Source: Zygnema cylindricum (lineage: Eukaryota; Streptophyta; Zygnematophyceae; Zygnematales; Zygnemataceae). Taken from it: 32,641 nucleotides of DNA. The notes beneath the pieces were generated by a model. That model saw only the letters and a list, made by a program, of their open reading frames with translations. It did no database searches and was not told where the DNA came from. How positions within the stretch are numbered: position 1 is the first letter of the stretch; every line of letters begins with the position of its first letter. A program made the position numbers and the translations under genes. Shown one piece after another: positions 9,742-21,082 of this stretch. The stretch lies in the NCBI GenBank assembly GCA_037447655.1, contig JBBHKE010001944.1:1-32641 (forward strand), read 5' to 3'.

Positions 9742-10596
9742 TTTTAAAAGTTATAGCGATGGGTGTATTTAAGTGACAGCGTGGGTCTAAATAACAAGTG
9801 GGTATCATTGAAACAGGTTAAGGGTCTAATTAGTACTGAAATTACGCGTGTACGTTTCATAAAGTTCTAATGAAACGTTTAGTATGCACGGTTGTTCATT
9901 TCGTACAAATTTAAGTACGAAACGTCACTTTCACTTAAGGGAATTTCGAAGGAAGTTTCGCGTGCGAAATTTGTTACGCACGATCGTGCGAAGTCGCGTT
10001 TCGTTTGGCGCACACTTTTGCACGTAAATGTTACGTAGTGAAACGTAACGTTTGATTGGTTGGTAAAGTGCTAAGTAGTTAGTAAGAGATTTCGCACGTT
10101 TTTGCATTGGTCAGTCTGAGTCCTTGTTGATCAATGATTCGCCCAGGTAAAAGCCTGTTAAAACGGAGCGTTAACTTTAGCCTGGCTAGTCCAGGGCGAT
10201 GATGGATAAATAGTGAAGTGTTAGAGGAGAGTAGATATCTTTTCTTTTGGAAAAGTTTGTGGAAATTCCGGCTGATCAAGGTCTTGAGCGATTAATACCA
10301 AATTGGAGAAAAGACAATTTTGCATTGAAATCTCTTACTAACTAAATAGTGTTTTAGTAGTTAAGAGATAGAATTATTAAGAGTGGAGAGTAGTGGAAAA
10401 CACTTTAATAAGAAGGGTTGAGCCATGAGGGCAAGAGACCAAGCTAATGTTATGTGGACAGAAGCTTCTTCTAATTTAAAGTTTATCCTTATGTGAGTGT
10501 GGTCTAATGTGGATGTGTATTTTCCAATGTATTGAATGCGTGGTTGGGATTTTTTGTAGTAATGGGATTTTCTGAGAGGTTGGAGATCGTGTTACA
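9742..10596 (+). repeat. 5' LTR of the gypsy element (truncated)
   Basis: Matches 16542-17397 almost base for base and ends GATCGTGTTACA. It contains the 14-bp perfect palindrome CGCACGATCGTGCG at 9977-9990, kept in the other LTR at 16778-16791. It begins at TTTTAAAAG, directly fused to the preceding repeat. Confidence 0.9.
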
Positions 10597-10598
10597 TA

Positions 10599-10614
10599 TG
10601 GTATTAGAGCTTGG
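10599..10614 (+). other. Primer-binding site, initiator tRNA-Met 3' end
   Basis: TGGTATTAGAGCTTGG lies two bases after the LTR end. It matches the complement of the plant initiator tRNA-Met 3' end (TGGTATCAGAGCCAGG) at 13 of 16 positions. Two of the three mismatches are C to T. Confidence 0.85.
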
Positions 10615-11361
10615 TTAAAAGCCAAAGAGAAGCTGGCTCACTCGAAAATTGGCTGCCGTGACCGGCGAGGGTGCTTTGACCCAGGTTGGTGGAACCACAA
10701 TGTGAGTGGTAGGGGATTGGAGGGAAATTAAGTGACCACACTGCCACCGGCCGCTGGTTAGATGTGGGGCATGCTTAGGTTCTCAGGACTAAGGCTGGGT
10801 GGGCAGTGTAGCCACCACTGAAGCTCACTCCAATTACCTAGAGGCCAAACAAACTTGCCTTCTTTTAGCAATGATTCGTGTGTAGAGGGAGGGCTTGAAG
10901 CTATGAAGGGTGAGGATTAGAGAGTAAAAGATCCTGATGTAGTGGGAAGTGGGAAATTTGCTAATGGCGGAGAAGGAAAGTGGAGTACTTTACTTCTTCA
11001 AGAGCAAAGGAGTCCAGAAATGACTCAAAACTTTTCAAACCCTAAATTGTTACCTTTGATTGCTTTCAATTTTGTTGTTGCAAAATTTGTGGTTAAATCT
11101 TACCTTTTAGAGCCTTCAATTTTGCTGTTGCAAAATTTGTGGGGAAATTCTTACCTTTTGTTTCAATGTTGGGAAATTGAAATTTGAATTTGCACTAACT
11201 TACTGTCAATGTTTTTTTTTTTTTTTTCAGATTTTACCATTTTTCAAATGATTCGTTAAAGAGAAGAAGTCTTGGATTGGATCAATCTTAGGACTTCAAA
11301 TCTGCAGCATTTTTTTTTTGGGAAATTATATTTTTAATTTTCTTTTGCTTGATTTCATTGT
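10615..11361 (+). other. Untranslated leader of the gypsy element
   Basis: No gene is seen. A segment of roughly 45 bp with the core GTTGCAAAATTTGTGG is tandemly duplicated near 11064-11160. T-rich runs follow at 11213 and 11311, shortly before the gag frame. Confidence 0.6.
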
Positions 11362-12648
11362 GTGATAATGACATATTCTGCATGGAAACGTGAAACGGAG
11401 AATGCTTTGAATGTGTTGAATAAGCGTAATGTGAAATTGGTCAAAAGATTTAATAATCATACTGCCGATGTGGATGAAACCATTTCCGAATTGAAAAGTG
11501 AATTGAAAGTTGTTAAAGAAAATGGAAATGTTTCAAATGAGAAATTAGATGAACTTGTTAACTTAATTCAGACCAAGAATGATATTAATAACCAAAAGGA
11601 TGAAAGTAGTAAAAAGAATGTCAGTTTAAGGGAGGATGATCATGATAAGCCTAAGAATATAAAAGATTTGAAATTGTCTATAAGTGAGGCACCATCGTTT
11701 GATGGTAAGAAGATTGATAAGTTGGATGCTTCGATTTTTCATATGGAGTATTATTTGGAATCTAGAAATTGTAATCGTGATGATTAAACTTCTTTTGCCG
11801 TTAGTTGTCTGAAAGGCGATGCTCATATTTGGTATTACACTCAGAGAAGGTCTAAATTGATTCCTAATAATGCTAATTGGGAAACTTTTAAAACCGCAAT
11901 CAAATCGCGATTCTTATCTGTCACTTTTAAATCCAGAATAGAAAAAAAGTGGTTGAACTGTAAGCAGACTGGATCTGTGAAGGATTACATTGTGGAATTT
12001 GACTCATCTAGCATTCACGTCATAGGTTTGACTGATGAAATGGCTAAGTTGCACTTTTTAAATTATCTAAACCGTATACTGAAATCAGAATTGAAACATA
12101 CAAAATTTAATAGTTTGAAAGAATTACAAGACAAGGCATTGGAATTAGAGGATCAGTTGGGGTATAATGGGGAAACTAGATCACTTACGAGTAATTTGAA
12201 TGAAGTATCAGAGTGGGATGAGGGGGAATTTGTGGATGAGGGGGTGAATGTTGGTCTGGTGAATAGGCAAAATATTTTCAGGGGAAATCAAAAGGGTGGA
12301 CAGAGTGTTAATGTAGGAAACAAATTTAACAATAGAGGAGGATACATTAAGAGTCGTAAACCAAGCATTAATGCTTAGAAGCCTAACCGTACCATCCCCA
12401 CATACACTATTTGTCAGAAAAAGGGTCATAGAGCATTTAAGTGTGCACAACTGAAAAATATTAGTTGTTATAACTGTGGAGAGGGACATTTTAGTAGAGA
12501 GTGCACAAAACCCAAAAAGAAAGTCACTTGTTTCAAATGCGGAGGTCCAGATCATTACGCTAAAGACTGTACAGATAAAGGTTGTTTTAAAACAGTCGAT
12601 GTAAATGAAGGTCTCCAAGAGGATATTGCATTATACCTAGCTGAGTAA
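11362..12648 (+). pseudogene. Gypsy gag, broken
   Basis: One frame spans a coiled-coil-like, Lys/Glu-rich N-terminus, a capsid-type core (APSFDGKKI, then GDAHIWYYTQRR, ETFKTAIKSRF, KDYIVEFDSS) and a knuckle region. It is stopped by TAA at 11785, TAG at 12376 and TAA at 12646. Three zinc knuckles are visible. The first has lost its leading Cys (a Tyr codon, TAC, in its place). The second, CYNCGEGHFSREC, is one residue shorter than CX2CX4HX4C. The third, CFKCGGPDHYAKDC, is normal. This is the RNA-binding and capsid protein of a Ty3/gypsy element. Confidence 0.85.
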
Positions 12649-12779
12649 GAAGCCCAAGAGGTGGAAAACGGAAAGGACTAATTGAAAGTCCTCAGTTGAG
12701 TCAACCGGATCCAGAAGTTAAAGAGTTAACTTTGGAGGGCAAATAAATGAATGGAAAAGTTAGGATAGCTGAATTTATT

Positions 12780-13418
12780 ATGATTCTCACTACACTGCAT
12801 AGTTTAAAGAATCCTTCTGATGAAATTCTCAACAACAGACCTATGTTAGGACACTTAAAAAATAATGACACCAGACACAGTTTGATTAGATTCGAGTCAT
12901 AAGTGGAAGGAAAACCGTTGGGAGTAATGGTTGATTTAGGTTCCACACATAATTTTATTTCACATAGATTTGTAGAGGAAAATAAAATTCCTACTGTCAT
13001 AAGGGAAAAGCCTTTACATGTTCAAGTGGCAAATGGTAATAATGCCATATTAGACTTACAAACTGACACGATAGAAGTTGATATCCAAGGTCATAAAATG
13101 AAAGTTGTGCGTGAAATAATGAATTTGGGAAGTGAAGAACTATATCTGGGAAAACCTTGGTTAACTGAACACAATCCTCAAATTAATTGGGAAATTAATA
13201 CCTTGAAACTGAAGTCTGAAAACGGTTAGAAGGTTTTGCAAGCATTATCTCTTAAGAAATTGCATAGGAATTATATAAATAACATAACCAGATTGGGAGT
13301 GGAAGGTTTGATATCTGCTAAACAATTTAAAAAGCACTTAAAAGATAAAATAAATCATGCTTTCTTGTTATTAGTAACTGAGGCAGTTACTGATGAAAAG
13401 GGGGGGAGAAAACACTAA
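12780..13418 (+). pseudogene. Gypsy aspartic protease region, broken
   Basis: From 12903 the frame reads VEGKPLGVMVDLGSTHNFISHRF, typical of plant gypsy proteases. The active-site triplet DSG is DLG here, so the catalytic Ser position is changed. Stops lie at 12900 (TAA) and 13227 (TAG). The frame differs from that of gag, and another frameshift follows near the G run at 13399. Confidence 0.8.
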
Positions 13419-14297
13419 CATTAATGTCATCCCAAAACCAAACACCACTAAAACTCTCGAAAAACTAAAATCTGATTTTGTAACTTATATTAATATATAT
13501 GATGTTGCTGTTAAAGATTTGATTTTTGAATTTCAAGATGTTTTTCCAAGTTATTACCCTCAGGAAGCCACCTTCCCGAGATGTGGAACATGTTATTAAC
13601 CTTCAACCAGGATGCAACCCCCCTGTCATAGGAATTTATAAGCACAGTTTCTTTGAGTAGGAGGAATTAAAGAAACAGATCAACGAACTCTTAGAGAAAG
13701 AACATATTCAGCCCAGCAAATCACTGTACGTAGCACCAGTTCTCTTCGTCAAAAAGAAGGGCGGAATGTTGAGAATGTGTGTCGATTATCGTAGTCTGAA
13801 CAAGATTACGGTGAAGGATAAGTATCCTTTACCTTTAATTTCTGATGTGATAAATCGTTTAAAAGGTGCTAAAGTATATTCGTTAATTGACCAACGTAGA
13901 GGCTTTAATCAGGTGCCAATCAGAATTGAAGATGTTGATAAAACTGCTTTCAGAACTAGGGTGGGTCATTTCGAATAGATAGTGATGCCATTCAGCTTAA
14001 CGAATGCACCGCCTACTTACCAAAGATTATTGAACCAAACCTTTTCAGATTACATAGATGAGTTTGTCCAAGTGTTTATAGATGATATTTTAGTTTACAG
14101 TGAATCTAAAGAACAACATGTTATTCATTTAAAAAGAGTGTTGGAAAGGTTAAGAGAAAGAAAATTATATGGATAATTGTCAAAATCCAGCTTTCTTAAA
14201 AGTGAACAATTATTTTTGGGACACATAGTTAGTGGGGAAGGTGTTAAAAAAGATCCATCCAAAATTTTAGCAATCCAAAATTGGAAACAACCTACTA
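13393..14297 (+). pseudogene. Gypsy reverse transcriptase, broken
   Basis: The linker EFQDVFPSYYPQE leads to a frameshift near 13570, then [32 protein letters not shown], a [14 protein letters not shown] block and the catalytic FIDDILVYS (near 14075). TAG replaces a residue near 13660, TAG at 13976 falls where the family normally has Trp in HFEW-MPF, and TAA lies at 14174. A final frameshift lies near 14290 before RNase H. The catalytic Asp residues appear to be kept. Confidence 0.87.
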
Positions 14298-16378
14298 ATG
14301 TCACAAAAGTTTGATCGTTTTTTGATATTGGCCACTTATTACAGGAAATTTATCAGGAACTTCAGTATGATCGCCGCACCTTTGACGGATTTACTTCGGG
14401 AGAAAGAGACGTTTGTGTGGGGAGCTGATCAGGAGGGAGCATTCGACGAACTAAAAGAGAAGTTGACCTCTACCCTTACACTGGTGTATCTTGACCCTAC
14501 TGGGGAATTTGAAGTTCTGATCACTACAAATGCATTTGATAAAGCTCTAGGTGCGGTCATAAGTCAAAAAGTTGGCAAACACTTTCATCCTATTGCTTTT
14601 GAGTCCAGAAAATTCAATGATGCTGAAAAGAACTATACAGCACAGGAAAAGGAATTACTTGCAATTGTACATGCATTGGTGAAATGGCGTTGTTATTTGC
14701 ATAATAAAGAATTTACAGTTCACTTTGTGATGATAAGCTCTTATTTACAGAGATTAAGTGATGCTCAGATTATGACTGGAAGACAGGTTAAGTGGATGCA
14801 AAAATTAGCATATTTTAAATTTAATGTCAAACATATTCCTGGGAAGACAAATGTAGTCGCAGATCCTTTAAGTAGATGTTTTGAAATAAATGTTATGGTT
14901 CAAAATGAATTGTTTTTTGATAGTGTTAGAAATGGTTATCATAAAGATCATTATTTTGCAGTGATTTGCAAGAATATTTCGGGAGGGAATTCTGACCCAT
15001 TGAATGAGAGGCATGTCAAAAACTTTAGACTAGATGATGGTTTACTGTATTTGCAAATTGGGGATAGATTATGCATTCCTCAAGTGGGAGACTTAAAAAA
15101 ACAAATTTTATGGGAAGCTCATGAGCATTTAGGACATCTAGGTCGAGATAAAACTCTTAGTCGATTGCAAAGTAGATTGTTTTGGCCTGGGATGGCAAAA
15201 GAGGTATCAAAACACGTGGAAAGTTGTGTTTTTTGCGAAAAGAGTAAACCTATTACCCAAAAATATAAAGGTCTCTTAAAACCTTTGGATATCTCCGAAA
15301 GACCGTGGGAATCTGTCAGTATGGATTTTATTGCCAGGTTGCCTGTTACATCCAAAAGGAATGACAATATCATGGTTGTAGTCGATAGGTTCAGAAAAAT
15401 GGCATTCTTTATCCCTTGCAAAACCACTCATTCAGTTGTAGATATTGCAAAATTATATTTTGACAACGTGGTCAGTCATTATGGAGTCCGTCTATCTATA
15501 GTCAGTGATAGAGATTCTAAATTTACGTCTGCTTTTTCGAAAGAATTACAGCAAAATTTAGGCTCTGAATTGAAAGTGAGTACCGCTTATCATCCTCAGA
15601 TAGATGGACAGACAAAAAGGATGAACCGTACACTAGAGGAAATGCTTAGGACTGTTTGTAGTGGAGTTCAGAACACATGGGAATATAAACTGCCATTAAT
15701 GGAATTTACATACAATTCATGTAAACATGCTAGTACATGATTCTCACCATTTAAAGTTGCATACGGATACCAACCTAGAGAACCATTAGACTTAATAACA
15801 GGGGTCACTCAAGAGAATAGAGGTTCTGCAACAAAGTTTTGGGAATACGTTCAAACAGTTTAGAAAAGTGTCCGGGATGCATTAGAGGAGGCACAAAGGA
15901 GGCAAGAATTAAATGTTAACCGCAAATAGGGTGATTGGGTGTTACGCACAGGTGACAAGGTTTGGCTTTCCACAACTTATTACAAGTGCAAGATCGAGGG
16001 ACAATCAGATCTTACAGGGAAATATGCTCGTAAGTACATTGGACCATTTACTGTAATCGAGATGATATAACCAGTTGCTACCAAATAAGACTTTCCGCCT
16101 TCAACAAAAATTCATCCAGTGATACACATCAGCCAATTGAAACCAGCGAATCTTCGACCAACTGAAAGAGAATTGGAATTGGATCCCTCAATAGTTATAG
16201 AACCTGAAGTCCACTGATGGGTAATAAATTGGGTTCGTCAACGGTTCAAGGTTGGCGATACTATATTCTGGCAAGTGCAATATCTAGAAAGGCTTGAGGA
16301 TGAGTTGACTTAAGAGGATAAAAATTTTAAGTTTTTACATAGGTATTGGAGGGATAATAATATAGAAGTCCCGTCTTG
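14298..16378 (+). pseudogene. Gypsy RNase H, integrase and C-terminal domain, broken
   Basis: A 480-codon open stretch (14298-15740) covers the RT/RNase H thumb (AAPLTDLLREKETFVW), RNase H and integrase. In RNase H the usual TDAS motif reads TNAF, so the first catalytic Asp is Asn. The HHCC finger (HEHLGHLG to CVFCEKSK, about 15120-15240) is present. The integrase core keeps SMDF and VSDRD, but the Glu of the usual QTER motif is Lys (QTKRMN). The same frame continues to 16378 through TGA at 15738 and further TAG, TAA and TGA codons. That tail includes a GPF module (KYIGPFTVIEM) and a region (WQVQYLERLEDELT to FLHRYW) resembling a diverged chromodomain. Confidence 0.88.
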
Positions 16379-16409
16379 AGAATTAAAGGTGTTTTAACTT
16401 AGGTTAGTA

Positions 16410-16428
16410 AAAAATAAGGAGGGGATGA
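16410..16428 (+). other. Polypurine tract of the gypsy element
   Basis: AAAAAATAAGGAGGGGATGA directly precedes the TGTAACAG start of the 3' LTR. Confidence 0.8.
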
Positions 16429-17397
16429 TGTAACAGTAATTGCAAATCGAACTTGTTTATAAAGGGTTATTTAGGTTTTATGATTATAGAGTAAAAAATT
16501 TGGTAGACGTCCACGAAAGAATCACGCTATTTGGAGTTATGTTTTAAAAGTTATAGCGATGGGTGTATTTAGGTGACAACGTGGGGTCTAAATAACAAGT
16601 GGGTATCATTGAAACGGGTTAAGGGTCTAATTAGTACCGAAATTACGCGTGTACGTTTCATAAAGTTCTAATGAAACGTTTAGTATGCACGGTCGTTCGT
16701 TTCGTACAAATTTTAGTACAAAACGTCACTTTCACTTAAGGGAATTTCGTAGGAAGTTTCGCGTGCGAAATTTGTTACGCACGATCGTGCGAAGTCGCGT
16801 TTCGTTTGGCGAGCACTTTTGCACGTAAATTTTATGTAGTGAAACGTAACGTTTGATTGGTTGGTAAAGTGCTAAGTAGTTGGTAAGAGATTTCGTACGT
16901 TTTTGCATTGGTCAGTCTGAGTCCTTGTTGATCAATGATTGGCCCAGGTAAAAGCCTGTTAAAACAGAGCGTTGACTCTAGCTTGGCTAGTCCAGGGCGA
17001 TGATGGATAAATAGTGAAGTGTAAGAGGAGAGTAGACATCTTTTCTTTTGGAAAAGTTTGTGGAAATTCTGGCTGATCTTGGTCCTGAGCGATTAATACC
17101 AAATTGGAGAAAAGACAATTTTGCATTGAAATCTCTTACTAACTAAATAGTGTTTTAGTAGTTAAGAGATAGAATTATTAAGAGTGGAGAGTAGTGGAAA
17201 ACACTTTAATAAGAAAGGTTGAGCCACGAGGGCAAGAGACCAAGCTAATGTTATGTGGACAGAAGCTTCTTCTAATTTAAAGTTTATCCTTATGAGAGTG
17301 TGGTCCAATGTGGATGTGTATTTTCCAATGTGTGGAATGCGTGGTTGGGATTGTTTGTAGTAATGGGATTTTCTGAGAGGTAGGAGATCGTGTTACA
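16429..17397 (+). repeat. 3' LTR of the gypsy element
   Basis: Full-length LTR of 969 bp starting TGTAACAG and ending CGTGTTACA. Its first 113 bases have no counterpart in the 5' LTR. The flanking bases on the right are GTCAA, the expected target duplication half. Confidence 0.9.
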
Positions 17398-18639
17398 GTC
17401 AAAATGTCACAAAACCCTAAACATCTACAATGTCATACAAAAACGAAACATCTACAACCGTCGCTATTTTTTGTAAACTTCACCAATTGACGAAATTTTT
17501 GTAGTCGTTTTCATTTATCACAAGTTGTACCGACTTTAAAAACCGTCACATTTCAATGTTCTTACTTCATTTCCAAACATTGGAACGCTCTAAAAAGTAG
17601 AACGTAGAATTTTCACTTAAATATAAAGTACTAACTTCAAATTAATTATTATACAAACATACCCTTACCTTAAGGCGGTGTGCCCACGTGTTAAAGCAAG
17701 AGTTTTTTTCTTTCGTTTTCCCACAAAATGAGAAATGCAACGAGAAAATTTTACGCTGTACAAAAAAACTGTTAGAACTAAAGTCCATTTAGAGTCATCT
17801 TGAAACTTTTAATATGCTCCAATTTGGCGTTGTTATCTTTTCGACCCACTTCCACGTCATACTAACTCATCTTCACACTTGTAATAAGATAAACTCACGA
17901 GGTGATTTTATTTAGAGTAATAGTTGATCAGTGAATAGGAAAACGTTACCGCACGCGTCACACGTTTTTTTTTTTTTGCACGAGGGAGAAAACTCACAGT
18001 TTTTTCTAATGCTCGTTGTCACGCGCATGTACGGAGAAAAAAATGCAAGATTCTCAAACCTCCAATTTCAATGATGGGTCATTTGCAAAAGTTTATGTCG
18101 TCGTCATCTCTCCCCTTCCCTTTAACTTTGCCGCTCCTCTCTCTTTTTTTTTGGAATGAAATACGACAATACAAGTACGAAATGAAAGAGATTTTTTTTT
18201 TCTTTCTTCCAAATACATTTGGTTGTAGTGTGAAGGCATATGGAGCAATAAAAGACAAAAAAAAAATCTGGAAGCCATGGTGAAAAGTTTTCATAATAGT
18301 GACGCCATAAAGACAAAACCCTAAACATCTACAATGTCAAAAAACTCGATTTGTAAATCGCCCCTATTTTTTTCAGACGTCGCCGATTTTTGAAAGTTAT
18401 ATACTTGTCTTTAATCGTCACAAGTTGTACCCACGTCTACAACCGCCACGTTTTAAAGTTACGGTTTTGTTATTGGACATGTGAACACTTTAAAAAGTAT
18501 TGTGGGGTTTCATCATTAAAATCCAAATTTTCATTCTGAATTTTCGGTTACATGGGCACACCGTCGGATTCACATCGGAGATGTGTTTTAAATTAAAGTA
18601 TCGCCACTTCACAAGTATGAAAACATATTCGCACGTGTA
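17398..18639. repeat. Diverged direct repeats, no gene
   Basis: The segments starting near 17409 and 18313 share ACAAAACCCTAAACATCTAC and remain recognisably similar for about 280 bp (for example ATCACAAGTTGTACC against GTCACAAGTTGTACC). The rest is AT-rich, with T and A runs. I see no coding signal in either strand. Confidence 0.65.
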
Positions 18640-19440
18640 AAAAGTTTTCAAAAATTTCTGGCAATTTCAAGCGACGAGGAAAAGTACATTTTTTTATTTT
18701 TTTTGTCCGTTAATGTCTAACACGATTTTTTTTTGCAAGGGTCTCAATAAGCCATTTTCCCATTTCACCTTGACCGGACAAGATACGCAAAGGTAAAACA
18801 CGTCTTCTTCAACTATGAATACCAAAGGGTTGGAAGGCTGCACGTCTCCAATGTCACGCAAAGACATGCGACGTTACAAGCAGTTACAAAAAATAACGTG
18901 GGACAACACATATTGTAGACGTTGACAACTTGTCGACTTATACAATCCTCACAGGCGTTAGGAAAAGATTTCGTTTTACTAAGGGTATGTCTCCATGTAC
19001 GTGAAACTTAACGAATTTACTTTGTTTTTTAGCGCAGATCCGGCGAACTCGGATTTCAAGTGTCTTTATGTGTAACAACGAAATTGTTACTTAAGGGTGT
19101 GACAATTGTATACACTGACAATGCCTATGACGACTGTTAACTTCTACAATCTGTGATGATGCACGTTATTTTTCGTAATTTATCAAGACGTCACATGACT
19201 TTCCGTGACATTGTAGACGTAAAACCTTCGAGCTTGTGCTGTTTCATTGTTGAAGGAGATGCGCTTTGCCTTTGCGTCTCTTGTCCTGTTGGCGTGAAAT
19301 GGCATCGAAATCTTGAGACCATTTAAAAAAAAACTGTAACGGAGGCAAACAAACAAAATAAAACAAAGTATTTACTTTTCATCGTCGTATTGAACTCAAA
19401 CTGACAAAACATAACGAATAGTGTAATTTTCACCGCCTGT
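18640..19440. repeat. Long imperfect inverted repeat (foldback)
   Basis: The reverse complement of about 19120-19440 aligns with about 18640-18945. For example, GACAAGATACGCAAAGG near 18778 pairs with the complement of CCTTTGCGTCTCTTGTC near 19277, and CCAATGTCACG pairs with CGTGACATTG. The arms are about 300 bp and enclose about 170 bp. No ORF is visible. It could be a foldback transposon remnant or a hairpin locus that feeds small RNAs. Confidence 0.65.
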
Positions 19441-19449
19441 TGAATTCGT

Positions 19450-19676
19450 TTGAATTTTTGGAAAAAATTCTACACCTGTGTTAAATAAAAGTTTGAAGAT
19501 GAGGTTTTTTGGCGTGGCCGTGGATCGAAGAACACAAGATGAAAACATGTAGTACATTTAAAATTTGACGGTGACGCAAAATATACTTATACTTTTTTTG
19601 ATTTTTTTTGTATGGTTGAAACTGACGCGGTACGGCGCTAAGTCTGAGAGAAAAACGACAGAGAAAAAACCCTTAC
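19450..19676. other. AT-rich non-coding sequence
   Basis: I see nothing beyond T-rich runs and scattered similarity to the preceding repeat. Confidence 0.4.
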
Positions 19677-19732
19677 TTTTTTAGGGTTTTTTAGGGTTTT
19701 TTAGGGTTTTTTAGGGTTTTTTAGGGTTTTTT
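19677..19732 (+). repeat. Decamer array TTAGGGTTTT
   Basis: Five exact consecutive copies of the 10-mer TTAGGGTTTT, with T-rich edges. It resembles the plant telomere repeat TTTAGGG with three extra T. Confidence 0.95.
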
Positions 19733-19739
19733 ACCCTAT

Positions 19740-20255
19740 GACACTTTGATAACCGTGACGTAGAATCTTCGCTACACTACAAAGTAAGTTTACTAAGGGT
19801 CAAGTTCCATCAGTCGTTTCTGTAATCGTACGGTCAACTCTACGGGCTCGGTTAATTGAGTCGATGTTCCATCACGAAGAGTCTGTAAACCACGTGTTAT
19901 ACATTGAGTGGTACCACGTGCATTTGACCAGATATTTAAATTTTATTAAAAATCTTCACACTGACAAATTTCTCTTCAAATCTTCACTTGCGTACCATGT
20001 GTTTGCGTACAAAGTCATAATACGACATAACTTTTGTACTTTTTGCAAACGCCAGTCTTTTACGCCAGCTCATTTTCTTACGTTGGCAGCTACAGAGAAA
20101 AATTAAGCGAACGCCTCGCGGATGAATATCCGATGGTTAGTGTTACCTCTAAGAACTTCGGAGAGTATTGGCAAGATTATATGTAGTGTTGTTTCGCTTA
20201 TAAAAACAAAATAAGCGGTACGGTTTGATACGGATAATCGCGGATTTTTGTAAAC
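19740..20255. other. Non-coding sequence, no feature recognised
   Basis: AT-rich; the longest open stretches show no protein-like composition that I recognise. Confidence 0.4.
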
Positions 20256-20457
20256 TACACCGCCAATCGCTATTAGAGTCAAGGATTTAATAGCGTCAAA
20301 AAACAATTAGCGTTATTGATTCTAATTTAGTACCTGAGACGTGGCAGATTATGGTCCACGTACTTAAATAGCGTTATTAATTGTATTTCAGGTTTTTTTT
20401 TTTGAAAAAAGGGCACCGAATTGTCGTTATATACTCTAATAGCGATTGGCGGTGTAC
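20256..20457. mobile_element. Miniature inverted-repeat element, copy 1
   Basis: Perfect 24-bp inverted termini (TACACCGCCAATCGCTATTA with GAGT, and the complement) bound about 200 bp. If the outer TA is the target duplication, the element starts CACCGCC. The interior has GACGTGGCAGATTATGGTCC, shared with the copy at the right edge of the window. No coding capacity. Confidence 0.85.
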
Positions 20458-20459
20458 AA

Positions 20460-21079
20460 TACACAGCGAATCGTAATAAGAGTAAATTACTCTAATTCGG
20501 TCGCTCGAAATTTCGATTCTATCACATTAAATAGAGTAAACGATTCTAATTTTTTCATTATTCTAATTTAGGTAAGTTTAATTAGCGTAAAAAAAATGTA
20601 ATATAGGTTTGTTTTAAATAGTGTGGAGTACGGACGAATTTCGACCGTGCAAAATTGTACTTTTATAAGCAAAAAGGTACAATTGATGATTCAATAGAAT
20701 CGCTCACGCACATGAAATCGCACTAAACAAAAAATGAATCTCATCGAAAAAAACCCGTTCGCATAACTCTCGTCCGTCGAGAGCATCGTCGTCAGTGTGA
20801 ACATTAATTGACATTCACCGCGACAAATAGTACTAATGTCATAATGACGTCAAAACTATACGGACTGACAGATTTTGAACGTCTACTTAATTTAGTGTTC
20901 ATAATTTCAGCGCCGATAATTATTACCGACTTAACCCAATATAGAGTACTTAAATAAATTAGAGTAAACTTCCTGTATGAAAATGTTTTATCACAGAAAT
21001 TAGAGTTCTTTACCCTAATTATTTGTTTTGGTTTTTTTTACTCTAATTTTTTCATTACTCTAATTACGATTCGGGTGTA
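20460..21079. mobile_element. Miniature inverted-repeat element, copy 2 (longer)
   Basis: The left end TACACAGCGAATCGTAATAA and right end, whose complement is TACACCCGAATCGTAATTAG, are inverted copies with one indel and a few mismatches. The element is 620 bp and lies only two to three bases from copy 1. The interior is AT-rich, with many ACTCTAATT motifs. Confidence 0.7.
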
Positions 21080-21082
21080 GCG

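Larger units (their letters stand above)
9742..17397 (+). mobile_element. Ty3/gypsy LTR retrotransposon, decayed, 5' LTR truncated
   Basis: Direct repeats 9742-10596 and 16429-17397 flank gag, protease, RT, RNase H and integrase in the gypsy order. The 3' LTR starts TGTAAC and ends GTTACA, a perfect 6-bp inverted terminus. The 5' LTR lacks the first 113 bases, so no left terminus or left target duplication is visible. Primer-binding site and polypurine tract are both present. By eye the LTRs differ at about 3-4%, yet the coding region has at least fifteen stops and several frameshifts. Confidence 0.92.

Noticed and set aside
11362-16378. TAA/TAG standing at Gln positions as a sign of an alternative genetic code (as in some green algae)
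   Set aside because: Stops also replace Trp, Lys and Gly positions, TGA occurs as well, and the phosphatase exons use none of them internally. Decay explains all.
18071-18328. Overlapping short frames rich in Phe, Lys and Ser
   Set aside because: All four frames overlap on T/A runs; none has a recognisable domain.
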